Positions 8,061 to 15,614 of a stretch of DNA of 40,465 bases are shown piece after piece. How positions within the stretch are numbered: the stretch's first letter is position 1; each line of letters begins with the position of its first letter. Under the pieces are notes generated by a model. The model ran no database searches and was not told the DNA's origin. It saw only the letters and a list, made by a program, of their open reading frames with translations. A program made the position numbers and the translations under genes. Origin of the DNA: Candidatus Omnitrophota bacterium (GTDB taxonomy: Bacteria; Hinthialibacterota; Hinthialibacteria; OLB16). The stretch is taken from the NCBI GenBank assembly GCA_020632575.1, contig JACKFH010000035.1, positions 1 through 40,465 of the forward strand, read 5' to 3'.

Positions 8061-8094
8061 CGCTTTGTTTGCAAACAAGTAGGAGAAGGATTCG

Positions 8095-8631
8095 ATGGAT
8101 CAAATCCATGAGTACGAAACGCTGTATATCATTTCCCCCGATCTGAGCGAGGAGGATCAAAACGCTCTGCGCGCCAAGGTGGTGGATGTCATCAAAGCCA
8201 ATGGCGGGGAGATTGTGAAGGACGAAGTGTGGGGGAAGCGGAAACTCGCTTACCCGATTAAGAAGAAGACCGACGGCGTCTATGTTCTGGTTCGTTCGAA
8301 GAGCGGCTCGGGGCTGCCCGCCGCGGTTAGCACTTTCGCGAAACGGACTCCCGACGTCCTTCGTCACCTCACCACCGTTGTGACCGAGCAACAGGTCAAG
8401 GAAGAGGCTCGTCAGGTTGCCGCCGCCGAAAAGAAAGCGGAACAGGCGCGCATTGCCGCCGAGGAGGCTGAAAAACGCGCCGCCGAGAAGGCCGCCGCGG
8501 AAGCGGCCGCCGAGGCTGCCGCTGAAAACGCGCCCGAGGAGGGTGAAGCGCCTCCCGCCGAGGCTGCGTCGGAGACCGCTCCCGCCGAGGAGTCGGGGGA
8601 TTCCGAACAGAAAGAAGCGGTCGGAGAATAA
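8095..8631 (+). CDS. rpsF: 30S ribosomal protein S6 with long acidic C-terminal extension
   Basis: Residues 1-95 are S6: HEYETLYIISPDLSEEDQN, GKRKLAYPIKKKTDGVYVL, and a final segment TPDVLRHLTTVV. S6 normally ends near 95-130 residues; this one runs to 178 with a predicted helical Ala/Glu/Lys-rich stretch (about 100-145), then a disordered Glu/Ala/Pro tail. S6 binds 16S rRNA with S18, whose gene lies two positions downstream. AGGAGAAGGA precedes the ATG. Confidence 0.95.
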   Translation: MDQIHEYETLYIISPDLSEEDQNALRAKVVDVIKANGGEIVKDEVWGKRKLAYPIKKKTDGVYVLVRSKSGSGLPAAVSTFAKRTPDVLRHLTTVVTEQQVKEEARQVAAAEKKAEQARIAAEEAEKRAAEKAAAEAAAEAAAENAPEEGEAPPAEAASETAPAEESGDSEQKEAVGE

Positions 8632-8664
8632 CCTCGAGGAAAGCATCCGAAAGGGAGAAACTCA

Positions 8665-9150
8665 ATGATTAACAGCGTCGTTTTGGTGGGAAGATTGACC
8701 CGGGACCCGGAGGTTCGTTACACCCAAAGCGGCATCGCTGTGTGCAGTTTCTCTTTGGCGGTTGATCGCAACTATAAAAGTCAATCGGGAGAGAGAGAAA
8801 CCGATTTCATCAATTGCACGGCGTGGCGCAAGGCTGGTGAATTGATTGGTCAATACACTAGCAAGGGTAGCCAAATCGGAGTTCAAGGCTCACTCCAAAT
8901 GCGCAAGTTCCAAGATAAAGATGGGAACAACCGCACCACCTATGACGTGATTGTTGAAAACTTTCAGTTTCTCGATTCGAAGGGTTCCGGTGGCGGGGGA
9001 GGATCTTTCCAAGGCCCGCAGGGGAACCAGGGAAAACAGGGAGGTTACTCCCAGCAAGCGCCCCCCGCGCCAAGTTACGGACCGGGGAACGGAGGCGGGG
9101 GAATGGAACCCCCTCCCGACAACATGATGGAAGACGATTTACCCTTTTAA
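8665..9150 (+). CDS. ssb: single-stranded DNA-binding protein
   Basis: The protein has 161 residues. The OB fold occupies residues 1-110 (start MINSVVLVGRLTRDPEVRYT, then FSLAVDRNYKS, TDFINCTAWRKAGEL and VQGSLQMRKFQDKDGN). A Gly/Gln/Pro-rich disordered linker follows, ending in the acidic tip MMEDDLPF that recruits repair and replication partners. It sits between rpsF and rpsR, the usual bacterial location. Confidence 0.97.
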   Translation: MINSVVLVGRLTRDPEVRYTQSGIAVCSFSLAVDRNYKSQSGERETDFINCTAWRKAGELIGQYTSKGSQIGVQGSLQMRKFQDKDGNNRTTYDVIVENFQFLDSKGSGGGGGSFQGPQGNQGKQGGYSQQAPPAPSYGPGNGGGGMEPPPDNMMEDDLPF

Positions 9151-9192
9151 TAAGAGCGAAGAGAACCAGAAAAAAGGAGTTTGGCGAGTAGC

Positions 9193-9606
9193 ATGAACGA
9201 CAGAGACAATCGAAACGAAGGCGGCTCCCGACATCATGGCGGGGGCGGTTCCGGTGGACCATCGGGTGGCGGAGGTCGTCCTGGAGGTCGTCCGGGAGGT
9301 CCCGGTGGACGTGGCCCAGGCGGTCCCGGAGGTCGTGGCGGCCCGCGCGGCGGCGGACGGCCCGGAGGTCGTGGAGGCGGCGGTCCGCGTGGACGGTTCG
9401 GTCGTAAGAAATATTGTCGTTTCTCGGCCGACCATGTCGAATACATCGATTACAAGAACTATCGGCAACTGCGCGAGATGCTGACCGAACGTGGAAAGAT
9501 TAAACCACGCAGTCAGACTGGAACCAACGCGAAATTTCAGCGCATGTTGAACACCGCCATCAAGCGCGCCCGGTACATGGCGTTGATCTCTCCGACCAAA
9601 TTGTAG
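9193..9606 (+). CDS. rpsR: 30S ribosomal protein S18 with RGG-like N-terminal extension
   Basis: The S18 core is residues about 70-137: GRKKYCRFSADHVEYIDYKN, then LTERGKIKPRSQTGTNAKFQ and AIKRARYMALISP. In front lies a roughly 60-residue Gly/Arg/Pro-rich segment with repeated GGRPGG and GGRGG units, far longer than the short GR-rich start seen in some S18 proteins. ATG 9193 is preceded by AAGGAG with a long 13-base gap; a TTG at 9181 in the same frame is almost on top of that site and less likely. Coding DNA for the extension is a run of degenerate hexamers. Confidence 0.93.
   Translation: MNDRDNRNEGGSRHHGGGGSGGPSGGGGRPGGRPGGPGGRGPGGPGGRGGPRGGGRPGGRGGGGPRGRFGRKKYCRFSADHVEYIDYKNYRQLREMLTERGKIKPRSQTGTNAKFQRMLNTAIKRARYMALISPTKL
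9235..9395 (+). repeat. low-complexity GGTCGT/GGAGGT-type repeat inside rpsR
   Basis: Imperfect short repeats (GGAGGTCGT, GGTCCCGG, GGTGGACGT and variants) encode the Gly-Arg-Pro tract of S18. Such tracts are prone to slippage and length change between related genomes. Confidence 0.8.
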
Positions 9607-9665
9607 GTCGGATCGAGAATCCCCAAGGAACCGGCGGGATCAAAAAAAGGAGTTAATAAGAACCG

Positions 9666-9944
9666 ATGCCACACCATCAAGCACAAAAGAAAAGCCTGAG
9701 GCAAGACGCCAAAAGGTATGAAAGAAACCGGTCGGCCAAGAGCCGTGTCCGCACACTCGAAAAGAAACTCCGAGCCACTCTGGCTAAGGGGGATGTCGAG
9801 GGGGCGCGCGCCCAATTCAAGGACGTTCAGAAAGCGCTGGATCACGCCAAATCCCGGAAACTCCTCAAAGCCGAAACGGTTTCGAGAAAGAAGGGACAGC
9901 TGGCCAAGCATGTGAACGCCCTCGCGGCTTCATCCGCCCAGTAA
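9666..9944 (+). CDS. rpsT: 30S ribosomal protein S20
   Basis: A basic, all-helical 92-residue protein with the S20 pattern: SLRQDAKRYERNRSAKSRVR and KSRKLLKAETVSRKKGQLAK. It binds 16S rRNA early in 30S assembly. AAGGAG lies 14 bases before the ATG, the same wide spacing as for rpsR. It occupies the place where rplI (L9) usually follows rpsR. Confidence 0.93.
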   Translation: MPHHQAQKKSLRQDAKRYERNRSAKSRVRTLEKKLRATLAKGDVEGARAQFKDVQKALDHAKSRKLLKAETVSRKKGQLAKHVNALAASSAQ

Positions 9945-9969
9945 ACACGGTACGAAAAGCCTGAAACCG

Positions 9970-10015
9970 GAGGCGCGTCCGCTGGGATTTCCAGTGAGAT
10001 GCGCCTCTCTTTTAT
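9970..10015 (+). terminator. Rho-independent terminator after rpsT
   Basis: GAGGCGC (9970-9976) pairs with GCGCCTC (10001-10007); an inner CTGG/CCAG hairpin lies within the loop. The stem is followed by TCTTTTATT. It ends the rpsF-ssb-rpsR-rpsT unit 26 bases after the rpsT stop. Confidence 0.65.
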
Positions 10016-10033
10016 TAGGCGGAACTAAAAGAG

Positions 10034-11476
10034 ATGTCCCATTCCCAACCCCTCCCCATCGTTCGGCGAATCGAAGATCTCGAGGACCGAACCCAAAAAG
10101 TCTTCATCGTTTCGCTCGGGTGCCCCAAGAATCTTGTCGACACCGAGCGCCATCTCGCTCTTCTGGCACAGGAGGGATACCGACTCGTTCATACGCCCGA
10201 AGAGGCCGACCTTCTACTGGTGAACACTTGCAGTTTCATCGACACCGCCAAGAAAGAATCGGTGGACGCTATCCTCGAAATGGTCGATCTCAAATCCCCT
10301 GGGCAGTCACTTGGCGTGGCCGGTTGCCTGGTCGATCGATACCCGGAGGAGCTTCGGAAGGAACTTCCTGAGGTCGATCTCTGGTTGGACACAAACGGGT
10401 TTCAAACCGAGAAAGAGCTCCTTCACCAGTTGGGTCCGGCCAAGAATCCCGCGGGGTATGTCCCCCTCAACATGGGCGCCCCATCTCCTCAACTTCAACC
10501 GATTCCATGGGCGGGCTTTTCGCGAGTTTCGTTGACTCCGAAACACACGGCTTATCTCAAGATCTCGGAAGGGTGCGACCACAGTTGCTCCTTTTGCTCG
10601 ATTCCCTCCTTCAAGGGAAAACATCGTAGCGTTCCAATCGACCTCCTGATCCAAGAGGCGGAGGCGCTAGTCTCGGCGGGGGCGAAAGAACTGACGTTGA
10701 TCGGACAGGATATCATCTCGTACGGCAAAGACTTGTCGCGAGATCGATCCTTGAACATCGGGACTTTGCTGTCGGAGTTGGATCGGTTGGATGGCCTCGC
10801 ATGGATACGCCTCCTCTACACCTACCCGACCCGTCTGGCCGATGAACTCGAATCGGCTTACTCGCAGTTAGACAAGATGATTCCCTATCTTGATTTGCCC
10901 CTCCAGCATCTGTCGGACTCAGTTCTTCAGCGAATGAGGCGCGGCACTCCGTACGATGGAATCCGATCCCACATCGAGAGACTCCGTCGAGTCGCGCCGA
11001 ATTTGGTTGTGAGATCGACCTGCATCGTCGGTTTTCCCGGAGAGACCGAGGAGGATTACCTTCTTTTGAAGGAACGATTCCTCGAACTAGGGGTCGACCA
11101 CCTCGGCGTCTTCCGGTATTCCGATGAGGAGGGAACTCCCGCGGTGGATGAGGTCGACAAGGTTCCAATCGAGATTGCGGAGGAACGCCACGAGGAAATG
11201 ACCGAGTGGGCGGCGAGACTCTGCCACGAAAAAGCGACCGAACGGGTTGGCTCCAAGGTCAGGATTCTCATTGACCGGCCGGTTGCTCCCCCGGTCGAAC
11301 TCTTCGACGATGTGGACCCATCGGGGCATTGGTTCGAGGGACGTTGGTATGGGCAGGCTCCTGAAATCGATGGAGTCGTTTACTTCCAACATGACGAGGG
11401 CTTGGCGCCCGGGGAGTTTGTCGAGGTCCACCTCGAAGAGACTTCGTATCCCGACTACCGCGCGACGCCCCTCTGA
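10034..11476 (+). CDS. rimO: ribosomal protein S12 methylthiotransferase RimO
   Basis: A radical-SAM enzyme that adds a methylthio group to an Asp of ribosomal protein S12. The 480-residue protein has the N-terminal UPF0004 domain with three cluster cysteines (SLGCPKN, LVNTCSF, VAGCLV), the radical-SAM motif CDHSCSFC within YLKISEGCDHSCSFCSIPSF, and a C-terminal TRAM-like domain from about residue 400. RYSDEEGTPA and DLPLQHLSDSVLQRMRRGTP are typical of the RimO branch rather than MiaB. About 20 residues precede the usual start. A weak GCCC/GGGC hairpin with a T-rich tail overlaps the stop and could terminate the gene. Confidence 0.94.
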   Translation: MSHSQPLPIVRRIEDLEDRTQKVFIVSLGCPKNLVDTERHLALLAQEGYRLVHTPEEADLLLVNTCSFIDTAKKESVDAILEMVDLKSPGQSLGVAGCLVDRYPEELRKELPEVDLWLDTNGFQTEKELLHQLGPAKNPAGYVPLNMGAPSPQLQPIPWAGFSRVSLTPKHTAYLKISEGCDHSCSFCSIPSFKGKHRSVPIDLLIQEAEALVSAGAKELTLIGQDIISYGKDLSRDRSLNIGTLLSELDRLDGLAWIRLLYTYPTRLADELESAYSQLDKMIPYLDLPLQHLSDSVLQRMRRGTPYDGIRSHIERLRRVAPNLVVRSTCIVGFPGETEEDYLLLKERFLELGVDHLGVFRYSDEEGTPAVDEVDKVPIEIAEERHEEMTEWAARLCHEKATERVGSKVRILIDRPVAPPVELFDDVDPSGHWFEGRWYGQAPEIDGVVYFQHDEGLAPGEFVEVHLEETSYPDYRATPL

Positions 11477-11485
11477 ACAGGGCTT

Positions 11486-12214
11486 CTATTTATCCTCAAG
11501 CGTTTCCCAGTAAATGAGTTCGGCCAATTTCAAATCGAACGGCGTGGTCACTTTGATGTTTGTCTCATTCCCCAAAACCAGCCCGATTCGATAACCCTTT
11601 TGTTCGAGCAACATGCAATCGTCCGTGATCCCTGGCGTCGGATTACGTCGAAACTCCTCATGCGCCGCGAGAAGCAGTTTGAAGTCAAAGGTTTGAGGGG
11701 TTTGGATCCGATAGAGCGATTCTCTCGGCAGGGTCTCCACAAGCATCTCCCCGTCGCTGCGTTTCAGTGTGTCGGATAAGGGCGTCGCGACCGTGCAGGC
11801 GCCATGCTTTTGGACTTCGCGGATCGATGCCGCAATCATTGAGTCGGTCAAAAATGGGCGAGCGGAATCGTGAATCAACACATAGTCGGGTGAATCCCCG
11901 GAAAGCAGGTTCAATCCGCGATCGACCGATTCGAACCGTTCTCTTCCTCCCTCCACAAACTCGAACTCACGACCCAACGACTCCTTCTCAACACAGGTCC
12001 GAATGATTTCTTCCTCTCCGGAGCGATACACCAGTACGATTTTTCGGAGGGAAGGGAAGCGGGCGAGTTTTCTTAGAGAGTGAATGAAAAGCGGCGCTCC
12101 GCCCAGTTCGAGAAGAACCTTGTTCTTTCCCCCGGTCGCCTCGGACATTCGTTGTCCCGAGCCCGCGGCCAACAAGAGCGAATCGAAAACCGGCTCGTCA
12201 AAACCCCTATTCAT
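11486..12214 (-). CDS. ispD: 2-C-methyl-D-erythritol 4-phosphate cytidylyltransferase
   Basis: Third step of the MEP isoprenoid pathway: CTP plus MEP gives CDP-ME. The 242-residue protein has the nucleotide loop SLLLAAGSGQRM with KNKVLLELGGAPL, the segment YVLIHDSARPF, and LYRIQTPQTFDF followed by GITDDCMLLE. The frame is open further upstream, but the start MNRGFDEPVFDSLLL at 12214 suits the family and overlaps the preceding FAH-fold gene by eight bases. It is last in the gyrB-gyrA-FAH-ispD row; no ispF is visible next to it. Confidence 0.93.
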   Translation of the reverse strand: MNRGFDEPVFDSLLLAAGSGQRMSEATGGKNKVLLELGGAPLFIHSLRKLARFPSLRKIVLVYRSGEEEIIRTCVEKESLGREFEFVEGGRERFESVDRGLNLLSGDSPDYVLIHDSARPFLTDSMIAASIREVQKHGACTVATPLSDTLKRSDGEMLVETLPRESLYRIQTPQTFDFKLLLAAHEEFRRNPTPGITDDCMLLEQKGYRIGLVLGNETNIKVTTPFDLKLAELIYWETLEDK

Positions 12215-13007
12215 CAACCGCCACCACCGGATTCGAAAGCCTTCCCGCTCCATCCACTTCGACTTCGAGGATGTCGCCCTCATGAACCTGCGATGAGGGC
12301 TTCCCGTTATCTGTCTCCACACCTGGAATCGGACCGGTCAGAATCAATGTGCCTGGCCGCAGGGTGTGTCGGTGGGAAATCTCGCTCACAATCTTCTCGC
12401 ATGAAAACAAGAAGTCGGAGCTCTTTCCGAAAGCAACCTCCGTTCCATTGAGACGGCAGCGGATATTCAAATCAATCCGTTCTTGTTTGGTTTGAAGAAA
12501 GGGTCCGATGGAGGTGGTCGAATCGTAGGACCGACCGCGCGTCCAGGCCGGGCCGTCTTCACTGGGATCGGTTGGAAACGAGATCGTGATGGCGCCCGTG
12601 TATCCGAGAATCCCCTTTGCCGCCTCGGCCTCGCTCGCCTCGTAGAGTTGACTTCGAATCGCGAGAGCCAAGTGGACTTGGTAAGTCGCCGAGTCCTTGA
12701 GTCCGCGGGGGATGATCAACGGCCGGTCTCTCCCGGTGAGCGACGTGGTCGATTGCCAGTGAATCGGCGGATGCTCGGGGATGGGCACGCCGAATTCCTC
12801 CGCGCCGGCCTCGAAGTTGATTCCCACACCAACGATATTCGGAGGATCCACCGGAGGAAGAATGAGAGTGATCTGCTCCAACCGAAACCGCGTGTCGGAA
12901 ATCCCCCAGATCCCAAATGGATCCCCCGCGATCACTCGAACGGCGTCCTCCTCCCACACCCCGTACATGGGGCGGTTCCCGGTCGTCATGAATCGGAGAA
13001 TTTTCAT
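12207..13007 (-). CDS. fumarylacetoacetate hydrolase-fold protein with altered active site
   Basis: The 266-residue protein has the FAH-family layout: VDPPNIVGVGINFEAGAEEF, then IPRGLKDSATYQVHLALAI, then GILGYTGAITISF, then WTRGRSYDSTTSIGPF, and a C-terminal LTGPIPGV / LEVEVDGAG segment. Active members have a His in NYxxHAEE, metal ligands in YExEL and an Asp in the following NDxSARD loop. Here the corresponding positions are Gly68, Gln110, His112 and Thr141, and the Lys of the usual GKSFD is Arg159. Catalysis by the normal metal-dependent route seems unlikely. It lies 18 bases after gyrA and overlaps ispD. The substrate or binding role is unknown. Confidence 0.8.
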   Translation of the reverse strand: MKILRFMTTGNRPMYGVWEEDAVRVIAGDPFGIWGISDTRFRLEQITLILPPVDPPNIVGVGINFEAGAEEFGVPIPEHPPIHWQSTTSLTGRDRPLIIPRGLKDSATYQVHLALAIRSQLYEASEAEAAKGILGYTGAITISFPTDPSEDGPAWTRGRSYDSTTSIGPFLQTKQERIDLNIRCRLNGTEVAFGKSSDFLFSCEKIVSEISHRHTLRPGTLILTGPIPGVETDNGKPSSQVHEGDILEVEVDGAGRLSNPVVAVDE

Positions 13008-13025
13008 CGGTCCCGATCGTTCGGC

Positions 13026-15545
13026 TTACTCTTCCTCGGTTTCGCCTGAGTTTTCATTCGAGGATTCGGATTCGGTCGGCGGCTGATCTGTCGCCTCGCC
13101 CGATTCTTCGTCGCCTTCCTCTTTTTCCTCGGCGATCACTTTGGTGATGGCGGCGACACAATCGCCCTCGCCGATTCGGATCAGGCGGACTCCTTGAGCG
13201 TTTCGTCCAATCACTCGGATGTCCTCGACGGATTGACGGATCATGATTCCCTTCTGAGTGATGATCATGATCTCCTCATCGGCGCCCTCAACCTCCACCG
13301 CGCCCACGACTTTTCCGTTGCGCTCGGAGGTTTGAATGTTGATAACCCCTTGGCCGCCGCGTTTGATCTTGCGGTACTCCGACACTTCGGTCCGTTTCCC
13401 ATACCCTTTTTCGGTCACCGTTAGCACAAAATCGCTTTCGGCGGCGCGATCGGCGCTCACAATGACATCGCCATCCTTCAACGTGATCGCTCGAACGCCC
13501 CGCGCGGTGCGTCCCATGGCGCGAACATCCTGTTCGGAGAATCGGATCGCCTTGCCGTTCCGGGTCACGATCAGGACGTCATCCTCACCTTTGGTCAGGA
13601 AAACGTTGACCAGGAAATCGTCCTCGGGGAGGTCCATCGCGATGATGCCCGCCTTGCGAGGATTCGAGAATGCTGATAGGTCGACCTTCTTGATGATCCC
13701 CTTGGCGGTGACCATCACCAGGAAATGATCCGGCGTGAACTCTTCGACCGGGACAAACGCCGTGATTTTCTCATCCGGTTCGATGTCGACGCAGTTGATC
13801 ACCGCCTTGCCTCGAGAGGTTCGCCCTCCCTCGGGGATGTTATAAACCTTCAGCCAATACGCCTTCCCGCGATCCGAGAAGAGCATGAGATAATCGTGCG
13901 TGGAGGAGATGAAAAGACTTTCGACAAAGTCGTCCTCCTTGGTGGACATCGCTGCGATGCCTCGACCCCCACGCCCTTGCGAACGATAGGTCTCCGGGGA
14001 AATTCGCTTAATGTATCCAGCGTGGGAGACCGTGATCACCATGTCCTCCTCGGTGATCAGATCCTCGATGTCGATGTCCCCTTCGTATTCCAGGAATTGG
14101 CTCCGACGATCGTCCCCGAACTTATCCTTGATCGCGGTCAACTCGTCTTTCATGATTTGAGGAATGCGGACCGGGTTGCCCAGAATGTCCTTGTAATCCT
14201 CGATGGCCGCGAGAAGTTCTTTGTGTTCGTTCTCGAGTTGCTCACGTTCCAACCCTGTTAGACGCTGCAAGCGCATATCCAGAATGGCCTTGGCCTGAGC
14301 CTCGGAGAAATCGAAATCGCCCATCAGGCGATCTTTCGCCTCGTTGGGGTCTCGCGAGGCGCGGATCGCCTCGATGATCTGATCGATAATATCGAGCGCC
14401 TTGAGCAGACCCTCGACTATGTGCGCCCGCTTCAGGGCCTTATCGAGCAGGTATCGGGTCCGTCGGGTGATCACCTCGCGTCGATGATCCAGGAAATGGT
14501 GAATCATCTGCGGGAGAGTCAGATAGACCGGACGGTTTTCCACCAAAGCGAGGAGGATGATCCCAAACGAACTTTGCAGTCTTGAGTGTTTGAACAGCTG
14601 ATTCAAAACGACTTCGTGGTTCTCGCCCCTCTTGAGTTCGAAAACGATCCGCATCCCTTTGCGGTCGCTTTCGTCACGAATATCGGAGAGCCCCTCGATT
14701 CTCTTGTCGCGCACATGTGCGCCGATATCCTCGAGCAGTTTGGCCTTGTTCACCTGATAGGGAATCTCGGTGAAGATGATCGCCTCGCGCCCCTGGCGTA
14801 TCTCCTCGATGTGGTGGACGCCGCGCATGAGCACGCGGCCACGGCCTGTTGCGTAGGCTTGACGGATTCCGCCCTTGCCCAGAATGTTGGCGCCGGTCGG
14901 GAAGTCGGGTCCGGGGATAATTTCCATCAGTTCGGCCAACGACATGTTGGGCTTATCGATCAGAGCGATGCAACCATCGACCACCTCGCGCAGGTTGTGA
15001 GGCGGGATGTTGGTGGCCATTCCAACCGCGATGCCGGCCGAACCATTGACCAACAGGTTCGGAACCTCGGCGGGCAGCACCACCGGCTCCTCCGATTTGT
15101 CATCGTAGGTCGGCGCGAAATCGACCGTATCCTTGTCGAGGTCGCCAATGAAATTTTCGGAGAGCCGCATCATTCGGCATTCGGTGTATCGGTAAGCCGC
15201 CGGAGGATCGCCATCCACCGACCCGAAATTCCCCTGCCCATCGACCAGGGGGTATCTGAGGTTCCAATGCTGCCCCATTCGAACGAGCGCGTCGTAGATC
15301 GCGCTGTCGCCGTGAGGGTGATACTTGCCCATGACATCTCCGATCACGCGGGCGCATTTGGAATAGGGGCGTCCCGCCCCGAGTCCCGATTGATGCATGG
15401 TGTAGAGAATCCGGCGCTGCACCGGTTTGAATCCATCCCTCACATCGGGGAGAGCGCGGGAGACAATCACGCTCATCGCGTAATCGATGTAAGACTCCTG
15501 CATCTCCTCTTCGATACTACTGGGTTTGATCGTTTCGTCAGACAT
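13026..15545 (-). CDS. gyrA: DNA gyrase subunit A
   Basis: DNA-cleaving subunit of gyrase. The 839-residue protein has the winged-helix/tower domain with SVIVSRALPDVRDGFKPVQR, KYHPHGDSAIYDALVRMGQ, and the catalytic Tyr120 in AAYRYTE. The C-terminal beta-pinwheel contains the GyrA box QGRGGRG, which marks gyrase rather than topoisomerase IV. The quinolone-determining positions equivalent to E. coli Ser83 and Asp87 are Ser81 and Asp85, the susceptible state. The last 35 or so residues are an acidic low-complexity tail. It follows gyrB by 69 bases and probably shares its promoter; no strong ribosome-binding site is seen. Confidence 0.97.
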   Translation of the reverse strand: MSDETIKPSSIEEEMQESYIDYAMSVIVSRALPDVRDGFKPVQRRILYTMHQSGLGAGRPYSKCARVIGDVMGKYHPHGDSAIYDALVRMGQHWNLRYPLVDGQGNFGSVDGDPPAAYRYTECRMMRLSENFIGDLDKDTVDFAPTYDDKSEEPVVLPAEVPNLLVNGSAGIAVGMATNIPPHNLREVVDGCIALIDKPNMSLAELMEIIPGPDFPTGANILGKGGIRQAYATGRGRVLMRGVHHIEEIRQGREAIIFTEIPYQVNKAKLLEDIGAHVRDKRIEGLSDIRDESDRKGMRIVFELKRGENHEVVLNQLFKHSRLQSSFGIILLALVENRPVYLTLPQMIHHFLDHRREVITRRTRYLLDKALKRAHIVEGLLKALDIIDQIIEAIRASRDPNEAKDRLMGDFDFSEAQAKAILDMRLQRLTGLEREQLENEHKELLAAIEDYKDILGNPVRIPQIMKDELTAIKDKFGDDRRSQFLEYEGDIDIEDLITEEDMVITVSHAGYIKRISPETYRSQGRGGRGIAAMSTKEDDFVESLFISSTHDYLMLFSDRGKAYWLKVYNIPEGGRTSRGKAVINCVDIEPDEKITAFVPVEEFTPDHFLVMVTAKGIIKKVDLSAFSNPRKAGIIAMDLPEDDFLVNVFLTKGEDDVLIVTRNGKAIRFSEQDVRAMGRTARGVRAITLKDGDVIVSADRAAESDFVLTVTEKGYGKRTEVSEYRKIKRGGQGVINIQTSERNGKVVGAVEVEGADEEIMIITQKGIMIRQSVEDIRVIGRNAQGVRLIRIGEGDCVAAITKVIAEEKEEGDEESGEATDQPPTESESSNENSGETEEE

Positions 15546-15614
15546 GCTTTTGGATGTGTCCTATTCTTTCTTTGGCTTCGGTGGTTACGGCCATTCGGCC
15601 GCCGTTATGCTTGT

